Source: Gloeopeniophorella convolvens
Lineage: Eukaryota; Basidiomycota; Agaricomycetes; Russulales
Reading direction: 5' to 3'
DNA length: 64,000 nucleotides
Assembly (NCBI GenBank): GCA_022496205.1
Contig: WTXD01000074.1
Location: 1-64,000 of the forward strand
Shown piece after piece: positions 1 to 9,535 of this stretch; the first letter of the stretch is position 1, and each line of letters opens with the position of its first letter. The notes under the pieces are model-generated. The model was not told the DNA's origin, made no database searches, and saw only the letters and a list, made by a program, of their open reading frames with translations. A program made the position numbers and the translations under genes.

Positions 1-38
1 ATGGGTGCCCCAGACTGTACTAACCGCGTGGACGATAG

Positions 39-515
39 CATCCCATCCACTTGCACGGCGTAAGTAGTCCCGTTCGACCTCCGTAGGTCACACGAACGTT
101 CTGACGCTCTACTAGCACACCTTCTATGTGGTTCGGAGCGCTGGTAATTCTTCCTACAACTGGGATAACCCAGTCCTTCGTGATGTTGTGAGCATCGGTG
201 GCACGGGCGACCTCGTCACCATCCGCTTCTTCACCGACAACCCTGGCCCGTGGTTCCTCCATTGCCACATCGACTGGCACTTGAACGCGTACGTTAGCGA
301 GTCGTTTCTTTACTTTCGTGCTGACATCGGCCCAGCGGTCTCGCGGTTGTCATGGCTGAGGACGTTCCAGACGTACCGACTCAGGATATCACGAGTGGTG
401 AGCACTCCCAATTATCCTTTGTATCGGCCAGCGAAATTGAAGAAATAACGCAGACGCCTGGAATGACCTCTGCCCTACATACAACACTTTCGTCAATACG
501 ACTGGCCATCTGTGA
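39..515 (+). CDS. Laccase (multicopper oxidase), C-terminal part; 5' end outside window
   Basis: Four exons are readable: 39-59, 116-288, 336-397 and 454-515, stop TGA at 513-515; bases 1-38 are the end of an intron with a TACTAAC branch site. They carry the copper-binding motifs HPIHLHGH (split by the 60-115 intron after HPIHLHG) and HCHIDWHL, then AGLAVVMAEDVPDVPTQDI and a C-terminus ending in LCPTYNTFVNTTGHL. Laccases are secreted enzymes that oxidise phenols and reduce O2 to water at a four-copper centre. The residue ten positions after the T1 cysteine, where the axial residue sits, is Leu, which in the family usually goes with a medium rather than high redox potential. The first visible exon is only 21 nt. 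The reading frame is intact to the stop, so this is probably a working gene cut by the window edge. Confidence 0.93.
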
Positions 516-1059
516 ATCATACAAATGCGATACAAACTTCTTTCATTGGACTTCTTGACCTGTTTTGTGGAATGTCGCTCTCCTGGTTCCGTGCCCTTCT
601 GGTTCATTAAAATATTGGTATCTCTGGCGGAAAGGCCTGTGTAAATTATTCCAATACAGTGCTCTGCATAGGTCTTTTACGTGATGTCCTGTGGTCGACA
701 AGATAGATATTCGGCTAAATTGCATGCCGAAGTCAACCGAAGTCGACGCGCGGCTGCCTCTGTCCGTTATGATGCGATTCAGAAGACCTAGCGCGACGCT
801 GGTTTATCTATATCTTGCAGTTGGTGTCTTGTGGTTATCAAGCCTCTATTATCACCCATGTCAAACCATCTGGCTGTATCATTCTTCCTGCCCCCTTGAT
901 AGTGCTTGATAGACACAATATGTGGATATTTCATTCAGACTATAGGTTACAACGTCGAGATCAAGTCGAGATACCAACATATATACCGTCCCCGTTTCAC
1001 ACCCAAATTTTGCATGGTGAGCTGGGGAAGTGGCACAGGGTGCCAGTTGGAGAATAAAT

Positions 1060-1080
1060 ACGGGGGTATCGTACCCCCGT
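1060..1080. repeat. Perfect hairpin, 9-bp stem and 3-nt loop
   Basis: ACGGGGGTA at 1060-1068 is the exact reverse complement of TACCCCCGT at 1072-1080, with loop TCG. No gene adjoins it closely; function unknown. Confidence 0.8.
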
Positions 1081-1196
1081 GGTTATTAGGGTGGCTTGAC
1101 CCCCCGCGGACTTAACTGTACAGTACCAACCGGATTGGTCCATCGGGATTAAAGGTACGAGGCTCGCAGTGCGACCTCGGTTGTGCGAGTCATAAC

Positions 1197-1215
1197 CCCG
1201 GGCCGCCGGCCCGGG
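1197..1215. repeat. GC-only hairpin, 8-bp stem and 3-nt loop
   Basis: CCCGGGCC at 1197-1204 pairs with GGCCCGGG at 1208-1215 around loop GCC. Together with the hairpin 130 bp upstream it marks a structured GC-rich block beside the retrotransposon. Confidence 0.8.
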
Positions 1216-1612
1216 TCGTAAAGTAACGTGATAACGAAAGCAGACTGCGCGCGCGCCGTTTGTCCGTACGCGCGCGCCACGAAACGAATACGAAGTAAAC
1301 AAGAAGAATACGAACGCTCGATTCCAACAACAGTGTGAAACCGTGTGTTACCAAACCATCTGGATAGCGATTCACCCAGCGGCATTTTGCAAGGACAAGG
1401 AATCGGAAGCAGAAGACAAAAACCATCAGTGAGCCGTTAGATTTGACTGATGGGCTTACATCAGCAAAAGACCGAAAACAATATATGTACATGTATTACC
1501 ATATAAGGGGGGAAATCCCAAAATTTCGAAAAAGGTTCCTCCTAATCGCGACGGTTTGAAAATAGCTTGCCAAGTGTTGCCTCATTTGGCCATTCGAGGA
1601 TAAGTTTCATGG

Positions 1613-2150
1613 TGTCACGGCCTGAGCCGGCGCAAGCGGAGCTGGCGAGGGCTGAGACGAGCGAGGTTCGGTAAGTCGGTCTCGATGTGAGCCGGTCCTC
1701 GAAGGTGCACGCGAGTGTGCACGAGATCCTGGATAAGACGTGATGTCTAAGCTTGGAGGCAATCGGCCTCCGGTACGTCGAGTTCAAAGCTGAAGACCTC
1801 GCGATGCTTGGGCGAACAAGTCCCTCACGCGGATTCCCTGTAACCTCGTCGATTGACAAAGGAGAACAGGCTTAAGGCCTTAGAGTACAACTGCTACGCC
1901 TTAAGTACTACAAGAGATGGTTTACATAACGTCCTAGTATCGAGTCATACGAGTCAGAACGGACTCAAGGTGGGTCTCCTAGGTAGAAGTACAATAAGGA
2001 TCCAATGGCATAAGGGGCGCGTCAAGAAGAATGAAGGAATCGTATGACGAGTGAAAGATAAGCGTCCCCGAGTCATGGAGTCGGAACGGAGCTCGTATCA
2101 TACAGTCACGATAAGGAAGAAAAAGAAAATGTATCGTACAGTTCGTGACA
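1613..2150 (-). repeat. 3' LTR of the retrotransposon
   Basis: Starts TGTCACGG and ends TTCGTGACA on the plus strand, so both ends carry the TGTCAC/GTGACA inverted repeat with TG..CA termini. Near-identical to the copy at 8825-9364. The self-priming segment AGAACAGGCTT lies at 1863-1873 (plus strand). Confidence 0.95.
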
Positions 2151-2152
2151 TT

Positions 2153-2163
2153 GCGTCCCTCTT
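2153..2163 (-). promoter_or_regulatory. Candidate polypurine tract next to the 3' LTR
   Basis: On the minus strand AAGAGGGACG lies a few bases inside the 3' LTR, the position where plus-strand DNA synthesis is primed. Short and imperfect, so only a candidate. Confidence 0.45.
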
Positions 2164-2184
2164 ACGTCTGAAGTCGCCTCGACT

Positions 2185-3659
2185 TCAGTCCTCGTTCTGC
2201 GTACCAAAGTCCACATCGTGATCGCTCGTACCTTCGGGTCTCTCTGCTGGTCCCTGCCTCGCCGTACGCCTCGCTAACAACGTTTCTTCGTCTGCCCAAA
2301 TCCGACTCGACCAATGATGAAGGAGTGGCGTGACGCGATTAGCCGAGTGCTGTCGCGCGTTGTGAACCGCCTGTACGCGGGACTCAAGGCAGGCTGCCTC
2401 AAGTCGTCGTCGGATTTGGAGGATGCGCATGTTCGCGTCCGCGCGCTTTCTCTCCAGCTCGTCGATGTCGTACTGGACGCGCTTCCTTTTGCGCATCTCC
2501 TGTCCTAGACGGAAAGCGTCGGCGGTGAGTCCGTCGTCCCACAGGTCTCGACGATGCGAGAAGGTGGTTGTCCTGCGCCATGAGTCGGTCCTCGGTCTCG
2601 AGGGCGAGGTGGTCGGGCTTTTTGTGCCGAACCGGGTCGCGTACAGTTCTATACCGGTGTCCATCTCGTCGTACTCATCCTCGACTGCGACCATGAACGG
2701 GCAAGGCACGTCAGTGACTTTCTTCACCCATGGAGCGATGATGAGTCGGCCGTCGTACTTCGACCGGATGGTCTCGGAGGTGATAACGTGCTGGTCATTT
2801 CGAAAGAAACCTTCGGAGAGGAGGTCGCGCGGGAGTCGTGGATTTTTCAGGCGTAACGCCTGGTAGGCTTGGTCGGCCAGACGAGTGAGAACGAACATGA
2901 GCTCCTCGCTCAGCTCAGCGATCATGCCCTTTCGGTAGTCCGTCGTCAAGCGTACCAGCGTGTGGAGGAGCAGTCGTCGATGCGTTCGTAGAACCGTTTG
3001 GACAACTGGGCCTTCATGTCAGTTAGACGAACTGACTTGAGGTCCCAGTTGAACCCCGTGTTCTCGAACGTCGCAGTGATAAGATGGTCCAGGTAGTCCT
3101 GGTTGCGTCCCTTGACGCGCTTCCTCTCGCTCTCTTCTTCGTCCAGGTCGATGATCGTATTTCCCACGACGACGTGAGTAGGGCCGACGGGGGTGCCAGT
3201 CCTCGGCAGCGTCGAGGCCGGGACGAACTGGGCGAGGATAGTGGCTGACCCTCGACTCGAGGGTTCGTCGGTTCTGCTTCCACTGTCACCGCTTCTACCT
3301 TCGGGCTCGAAGGTGTGACAACACTGGCAGAGACTGAGCGGATGGGAACTGGCATGGGAATACGTACTCCTTCGGTGACCATAATGGTCTCCTCGAAGAA
3401 GGTCGGCGGGGTCGGGGGACGCGAGCTGGCGATGAGTCGGTGTCGGTACGGAGATACTCGATGTTCGGGATAGGGCGGGGAGCCGGGGAGCTCGACTCGA
3501 TGGAGGAAACGGAAGAGACGGTGGTGGGACTGGAGACATGTTAGGAGTGGGAGTGGAGATGGGTAAGAGGTCGAATAGAACGTTGTGATTGCTAGAGTGA
3601 CTGAAGTCGCTGAGGGTAACGATGAAAATTACCCCCCTCTTATAGTCAGCGTCGACCAC
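2185..3659 (-). CDS. Extra open reading frame(s) between pol and 3' LTR
   Basis: Two open frames in element orientation, 2946-3659 (237 codons) and 2185-2949 (254 codons), abut with a frame change and probably form one product of roughly 450 residues starting at ATG 3540. The first part is Ser/Pro-rich with an acidic/basic stretch (DLDEEESERKRVKGR); the second has a likely coiled coil (around 2400-2480, EMRKRKRVQYDIDELERKR). No transmembrane segment or signal peptide is seen, so it is not Env-like. A TATAAGAG box lies about 100 bp upstream of the ATG (near 3636). I do not recognise the family. It could encode an accessory protein of the element or a captured host segment. Confidence 0.55.
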
Positions 3660-6600
3660 GGCGCTTAGATAGGGTATCGGACGCCGGTCCTGCGGCGTCA
3701 GGATGTTCAGTGTGATAGAGGTCCAGCAGGTCGTCCGCGTGAACTTCGGACGCTGTGACCCACTCGTTATCCGAGTCTGGGTAGCCCTTCCATTTCACGA
3801 GGTACTGCAGCTGACGGCGGAAGAAGCGAGAGTTCTGAATGGACTCGACCTCGTACTCTTCTTCTCCTTCGATAAGGTCAGGCGGAGGACGGGGAAAGTT
3901 CTCGCCGTGTTCCCGTGTCTCGCGATAAGGAAGAAGGCGGGACACGTGAAAGACGTCGTGAATTCTCATCGATGGGGGAAGTTCCAGTTGGAATGTCACC
4001 GGGGACAGTTTCCGTATGATGCGGAAGGGACCATGGCGTCGAGGGGCTAGCTTCAGCGTTGGATACGCTGTCGGTAAGTGACTTCCCTCGAGCCATACAA
4101 GGTCTCCTTCTGCCAACGTAGGCAGCTGACCACCGGCCTTCCGCTTCATCATGTCAGCTGTCCATTCTAGAGCTTCTCGCGCCGCAAGGCGGTGACTGCG
4201 CAGCAGTTCGAGTCGGTCAGTGATCCGGGGTATCGATGAGGCCGTTCCTATCGGCCAGTCAGAATGAGGGTGGTAGCCCATCAGGGCTTCGAATGGGGAT
4301 AGTTTCGTCGCAGCACTCTTCCAGGAGTTGTGCGAGAATTCTGCGAATGGAAGCCAGTCGGCCCAGTCATCCTGTCTGCCATTCACCCAGAACCGCAGGT
4401 ACTGTTCGAGCTGCTGGTTAACGCGCTCAGTTTGTCCGTCGGTCTGGGGTGGTAGGCTGTGGAGATGTTCTGGCTAATGCCCAGACGTCGGCACAGTTCG
4501 CGGTAAAGGAGATGCAAAACGAGGGTCGCGATCAGAAATGATACGGCGTGGTAGTCCAAATCGTCGGTAACGTTATCCAGATATAGCTTCGCCACTCCTT
4601 CGGCTGTGATTGTTTCATTGCAGGGTACGAATACCGCACCCTTCGTGCAATCGTGGTCACGATCACAAGAATAGAGTCGAAGCCGCGAGATATCGGGAGT
4701 TTGACAATGAAGTCCATCGACACGGTTGGAACGGACCTGCATCCGGTCGGCATAGATCGGCATGAGTTCCGGTTTCTGCCGATTAGTCCGGACCTTCAGC
4801 GCTTGCAGTCAGCGCATCCATTAACGTAGTTTTGACGAACTCGTTAAGGCCCGGCCAGTCCCACTGTCGTCGTATCAACTCCTGGGTGTTCGTTATGCCG
4901 GGATGTCCGGCGGAGGGGTGTCGTGATGGCGCGAACGATATCGCGTCTGAGTGTTTCGTCTGTGTCGGCCGGTATCCAAGTTGACCTTCTCGTACGCCAC
5001 CAACCGTCAGCCTGCTTCTCGCACCCGGGGGGTGCTTTCGTTTTATCTCCCCAGAGTTGGGCTACTCTGGTTCGATCTTCGAGCGACGGGGTTCCGTTAG
5101 GAAGGTGGAGTTTACGAAGACATCAGGAGGAAGTATGGCCACTTCTTCATGTTCGATGGAACCGTCGTCGTGGTCGGGTCGTCGCGAGAGGGTATCGGCG
5201 GGAGTGTGGAGTTTTCCAGGGACGTGCTGGATGACGAAGTGGAATTCGGCGAGATCTTCGTGCCACCGTGCCTGTCGGTGGGAGATCTTTCGAGTGTCCT
5301 TAAAAAATAATAAGTTACGATGGTCCGTGAGTATCGTGATTGGATGTTTGGCTCCTGCTAAGTAATGACGCCATTCCTTCAACGCCTTTATGATAGCTAG
5401 AAGTTCTCGATCGTACACATCATATCGTTGTTCAACGGTGCAAATGAGTGTGAATAGTATGCTATAGGGTGTCGTCGTCCATCGACACCCTTTTGCGATA
5501 GTACTGCGCCACATGCAAAGGAGGAAGCGTCTGTCTCGAGGAAGAAGGGTTTATCGTGATCAACGTGAATAAGTACGGGGTTAGAAAGGAAAGCGTTTTC
5601 AATCGTTCGTAAGCAAGTTGGCAATCGTCAGTCCAAATGAAGGGGGTATCGTTCTTCGTAAGAGTATTCAAAGGTCGTGCGATCTTACCGAAGTCCCTGA
5701 TGAAACGGCGATAGAAGTTTCCGAATCCAAGGAAAGCTCGTACCTGCTTGACGGTTTTCGGGATGGGCCAATCCCTGATACCGTCAAGCTTCACGGGGTC
5801 CATTCAATCTGATCACCGTTTAGGATCATGCCAAGGTAGTCCACCTTTGTACTCTCGAAGGTGCATTTCTCCGGCTTCAGGTAGAGGTCGTTATCGAGTA
5901 ACTTCTGGAGTACTCTCTCGACCATGCGTCGGTGAAGATCAATGTCGTCGGGGGTCGCGATGAGGATGTCGTCCATATAGATGAACACGAGACCAGAGTC
6001 GATCTCGTCTTTGAACAACTCGTTCATCATGGTCTGGAACGTGGACGGGGAATTCGTAAGTCCGAAGTACATGACCATGGGTTCAAAGAAGCCGCGATTC
6101 GTTTTGAATGCGGCTTTCCACTGGTCGCCTTCTTTGATGCGGATATTGTTGTATCCCCATCGTACGTCGAACTTCGTGTAGAGTCGGGCAGTCTGGAGTT
6201 TATGGAGTATCTCTTCGATGAGCGGAAGAGGATAGTTGTTCTTTACTGTATAGGTATTCAGCTGGCGGTAATCCTGTACAGGTCGGAGTTTCCCGTCCTT
6301 CTTTTTAACAAAGAAGAAGGGAGAAGCGTATGGGGAGTTAGACGGTCGGATGTATCCCTTCTTCAGATGTTCGTCCAGGAAGGACTCTAACGCCGTCTGC
6401 TCTGAAGGGGACAAGGGGTATATTTTACAGGGGAGTGATGGGGGCGCGTCGTCCTTCAGGTCGATGGGATGATCCCAGGGTCGCGACTCCGGAAATCTCT
6501 GCGCCGCCTCCTCACTAAACACCTTGTCGAAGCGTCGATAATGCGGGGGAATGGGATCGGGTTTAGTTCTACTTGGATCGAGTGCAGCTTCGGCAAGCTG

Positions 6601-7271
6601 CTGCGCCTGAGTCACTCGGAAGAGGCGAACCTCGTCGACAAGTTCCGGCGGCGAGCCGAAGTAGATTTCGTCTTCTGCGCCTAGGTTCAGGGGTTCTACT
6701 CCTGAGAGGTAGAGCTGAACGTGAGCATGTGCTTCTTCTTCCCATTCCGCCAGGGAATGGACGTTTGATACACGCGCTCCTGCTCTAAATGTCGTAGGCG
6801 TGGGTTTCCACGAAGATGCGTCTGAAGTGGAAAGGATGATGGGATGGAAGTCGTCTGCTACCGTCGTTCACCCCATAGAATCGGGGGTTGGAATAGTCGT
6901 AGCCAGGGGAATCCGAGGATAATGCGTTCTCCTCCGATACTGGAAATGTAGAAGCGCTGGGAATGTGATTTTCCTCCAGCTGATACATCGAACTCGGTGT
7001 AGTGAGTGATATCACCGGACCGGTTTCGGGTTCCATCCGCGTTTCGAATGATACGAGGATGAGCAAGTCGTTTCACTTGAAGGCCGTGTTGTTTCACGAC
7101 CTTCCAGTCGATGATATTGTCGGTAGCCCCGCTGTCGACTAGGGCTTTGTCGTCGATCCTTTTATGTGCACTCCGGATGTAAAGGGGAACTCTGATCGCA
7201 TTTTCGGCATAGGAGAGTCGTACTAGTACATCGGTGCTGAAGACGGCTCGAGTAAGGATCGCTCTACTCAA
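3646..7271 (-). pseudogene. pol: Retrotransposon Pol, frame-broken (PR-RT-RH-IN-chromodomain)
   Basis: Domains in order: retropepsin with DSGATDNIID (6858-7271); reverse transcriptase with YMDDIL (5791-6615); an RT/RNase H linker with FLGFGNFYRRFIRDF (near 5700); RNase H with DRELLAIIKALKEW (5062-5514); integrase pieces including the zinc-finger region GHPGITNTQ (near 4880) and the catalytic core split over several frames (4383-4763); integrase C-terminal region and a chromodomain with YLVKWKGYPDSDNEW (3646-4386). Consecutive domains lie in different frames, requiring at least seven single-base-type shifts, and in-frame stops occur between pieces. The near-identical LTRs make long decay unlikely, so sequencing or assembly indels, or mobilisation in trans of a defective copy, must be considered. 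The chromodomain would steer integration to modified histones. Confidence 0.88.
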
Positions 7272-8388
7272 GCTTGTTGAAAATCCTGAACGCTGAAGTC
7301 CTTGTCCTTCTCGAGGACACTGAAGATGGACTCTTTTTCTGCGTCAGATGCGTTTGCCAGATAAGCTGCAAACGTCTGCGGGGAAATGGAGGGAGTGATA
7401 GAGGTGGAGGGAGTCGGTGTCGTGGGTCTGTCGTGTCGATCTGTCGCTGACGCGTTTCCCGAGGACGTGAGTCCTTTTGCGGGCAGGAACGTGAAACGTG
7501 TCCTTGCTGGCCGCAGTGGAAACAGCGTCCCTGCTGCATGTACGAGGTCCGTTCATCGGGCGTGAGCTTCTTCCCTTTCTGATGGACGAATGACTGGGTC
7601 TGATTGACCGTCACCGTGTCCACGTCCATGGGAACTACTCCGTCGTTCCGGGGTGGCTGTCCAGCTCCTCCAGGGCGTCGTATCTGAAATCGTGGCTGCT
7701 GTCTCGGGGTATCCTGATTTCCGTAGATTTCCTTCATGAGCTGATACTGAAGCTGCTGGTCGCAAAGCTTCTCAGCCCATTGGTCGAAGGTCCATCGGGT
7801 GCTGCCGGGGTTTACTCCGAATACGTCCCCTCCCTGTCGTGCGGTTTCCCGGACGAGGGCGTTGGGGAATGAGCGAAGGAACATAATGATGGTGGATTCG
7901 GCGTCGAGGTGGAAGTTCCCTCTCTCTGCAAGGGTACGGAACTTTCCGATATACTCCTCGATCGGTTCGGGGGCTCGGAATTTCATGTTCGCCAGGAGAA
8001 GTTTGGCGTTGACGGCGGTTCCTCGATTTAGGAACCGCTTGTCGAGGGTATCTTTAAACACCGTCCATGCGGTGTCCCTTGTCGCGAAGGGTACTGGTGG
8101 GTCAAGGACACTGTTTGCCTTGATTTTCTCCAGCCACTCGATCTGCCTTTGGACCCAGTCGGTCACAATGGCTCCTCGAAAGTATGTGAGGCAGAAGGAG
8201 ATTTTTTTCAGTGGGTCGGTGAACGTCGAGTTCTCATCGTTCAGGAATGCGTAGAGGTTGAACTGCCGCATGAAGTCGGCATATCGTTTGGATTCTCCGT
8301 TAAAGATGAACGGAGCTTCTCCTGTGAGTTTCCCGCCATCTCGACGGGATGCGGTGATCGTGGAATCGACTCGGGTTTCCTCAGCCAT
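7264..8388 (-). CDS. gag: Retrotransposon Gag (capsid and nucleocapsid)
   Basis: A 374-codon open frame from ATG at 8388. The middle has a retrotransposon-Gag-type helical region (around residues 30-220, with FMRQFNLYAF and a later LRSFPNALVRE), and near residue 290 a CCHC zinc knuckle, CFHCGQQGHVSRSCP, that binds RNA. The same frame stays open upstream of this ATG toward about 8690, encoding a further segment with LGIPNRDQVVQWFREH, so Gag may begin earlier or the region may have lost a start through a frame change near 8690. The stop at 7264 overlaps the protease frame, which lies +1 relative to gag and has no ATG at the overlap; either +1 frameshifting or an indel joins them. Confidence 0.88.
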   Translation of the reverse strand: MAEETRVDSTITASRRDGGKLTGEAPFIFNGESKRYADFMRQFNLYAFLNDENSTFTDPLKKISFCLTYFRGAIVTDWVQRQIEWLEKIKANSVLDPPVPFATRDTAWTVFKDTLDKRFLNRGTAVNAKLLLANMKFRAPEPIEEYIGKFRTLAERGNFHLDAESTIIMFLRSFPNALVRETARQGGDVFGVNPGSTRWTFDQWAEKLCDQQLQYQLMKEIYGNQDTPRQQPRFQIRRPGGAGQPPRNDGVVPMDVDTVTVNQTQSFVHQKGKKLTPDERTSYMQQGRCFHCGQQGHVSRSCPQKDSRPRETRQRQIDTTDPRHRLPPPLSLPPFPRRRLQLIWQTHLTQKKSPSSVSSRRTRTSAFRIFNKLE

Positions 8389-8811
8389 CTCGCGCGCTGG
8401 TACGGATGTAGGATCAGGTGTCGGGGATATGAGTGCCGCGGCGGCTTCTTCAAGACGTTGTGCAACGCCTGTGAGGTCGGAGGGGTTCTGGGGTTGGGTA
8501 GAAGTGGGCGTCGTGTGTTCGCGAAACCACTGTACTACCTGGTCTCGGTTTGGTATCCCTAGTGCGACTACGGGTGAGGTGATTTCGTATCTCTGGTGGA
8601 TTCCGGACCACTGGACGTAGTTCCAGCCTTGGTCCCTCGAGAAGTGTACTCGTAGGGTCTGTCCGCTGAGGACTAGATAATAACCGTTCTCTCGGTCGTG
8701 GAAGATTCCTCGTAGTCCTTCTCCTCTGAGTTCGGGGGAGCGACGTCCTCGTCCTGCGCAAAAGGAAGTCGGACAGTCACAAGTTCTGCATCGTCGGCTC
8801 TCGAGACTGAG

Positions 8812-8822
8812 AAGCCTGTTCT
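8812..8822 (-). promoter_or_regulatory. Self-priming primer-binding site
   Basis: Two bases inside the 5' LTR, the element-sense sequence AGAACAGGCTT is a perfect 11-nt complement of AAGCCTGTTCT in the element-sense LTR (plus-strand positions 9076-9086). It does not resemble the usual initiator-tRNA-Met complement. In Tf1 the first 11 nt of the mRNA fold back on the PBS and are cleaved to prime minus-strand DNA; the length and placement here match that scheme. Confidence 0.8.
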
Positions 8823-8824
8823 AA

Positions 8825-9364
8825 TGTCACGGCCTGAGCCGGCGCAAGCGGAGCTGGCGAGGGCTGAGACGAGCGAGGTTCGGTAAGTCGGTCTCGATGT
8901 GAGCCGGTCCTCGAAGGTGCACGCGAGTGTGCACGAGATCCTGGATAAGACGTGATGTCTGAAGCTTGGAGGCAATCGGCCTCCGGTACGTCGAGTTCAA
9001 AGCTGAAGACCTCGCGATGCTTGGGCGAACAAGTCCCTCACGCGGATTCCCTGTAACCTCGTCGATTGACAAAGGAGAACAGGCTTAAGGCCTTAGAGTA
9101 CAACTGCTACGCCTTAAGTACTACAAGAGATGGTTTACATAACGTCCTAGTATCGAGTCATACCGAGTCAGAACGGACTCAAGGTGGGTCTCCTAGGTAG
9201 AAGTACAATAAGGATCCAATGGCATAAGGGGCGCGTCAAGAAGAGTGAAGGAATCGTATGACGAGTGAAAGATAAGCGTCCCCGAGTCGTGGAGTCGGAA
9301 CGGAGCTCGTATCGTACAGTCACGATAAGGAAGAAAAAGAAAATGTATCGTACAGTTCGTGACA
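8825..9364 (-). repeat. 5' LTR of the retrotransposon (promoter LTR)
   Basis: 540 bp, TG..CA ends, directly repeated at 1613-2150. If transcription starts at the segment complementary to the primer-binding site, the RNA 5' end would map to 9086 on the minus strand, making U3 about 278 bp (9087-9364) and R-U5 about 262 bp. No canonical TATA box was recognised at the expected distance. Confidence 0.95.
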
Positions 9365-9535
9365 TCGAAGCTGTTACCGTGGGGCCGTGTTCTTTAACGG
9401 GCCCAGAGTCTCTCCCTTTCATTCATGCAGCTACCCTGAAGTTTCCCACAAATCGACGCTGGCCGTATGTGCAATCTTTAAAAGCCCTACTCCTTTCCTC
9501 ACGTCTTGTCGTACCCTCATTTCCGTTCAACCTAG

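Larger units (their letters stand above)
516..1612. other. Intergenic region between laccase and retrotransposon
   Basis: No coding exon can be supported. AT-richer 3' flank of the laccase up to about 1000, then a GC-rich stretch with two strong hairpins and alternating GC runs near 1247-1276. It may contain the remnant of an older repeat, but no LTR ends or terminal inverted repeats were found. Confidence 0.5.
1613..9364 (-). mobile_element. Ty3/gypsy LTR retrotransposon (chromovirus, Tf1/sushi-like priming)
   Basis: A 7.75 kb element on the minus strand, bounded by LTRs at 1613-2150 and 8825-9364. In element order it holds gag with a CCHC knuckle, protease, reverse transcriptase, RNase H, integrase and a C-terminal chromodomain, then a further coding region before the 3' LTR. 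The order RT-RNase H-integrase and the chromodomain place it among fungal chromoviruses. The LTRs differ by only about three substitutions and two single-base indels by eye, which suggests a recent insertion, yet pol is interrupted by many frame changes. The five bases flanking the element are CATGG on the left and TCGAA on the right, so no target-site duplication is visible. Confidence is high for the element, lower for whether it can still move. Confidence 0.96.

Noticed and set aside
8827..9072. Short frames within the LTRs (81-105 codons)
   Set aside because: Repeated in both LTRs, overlap the R-U5 region and show no protein similarity.
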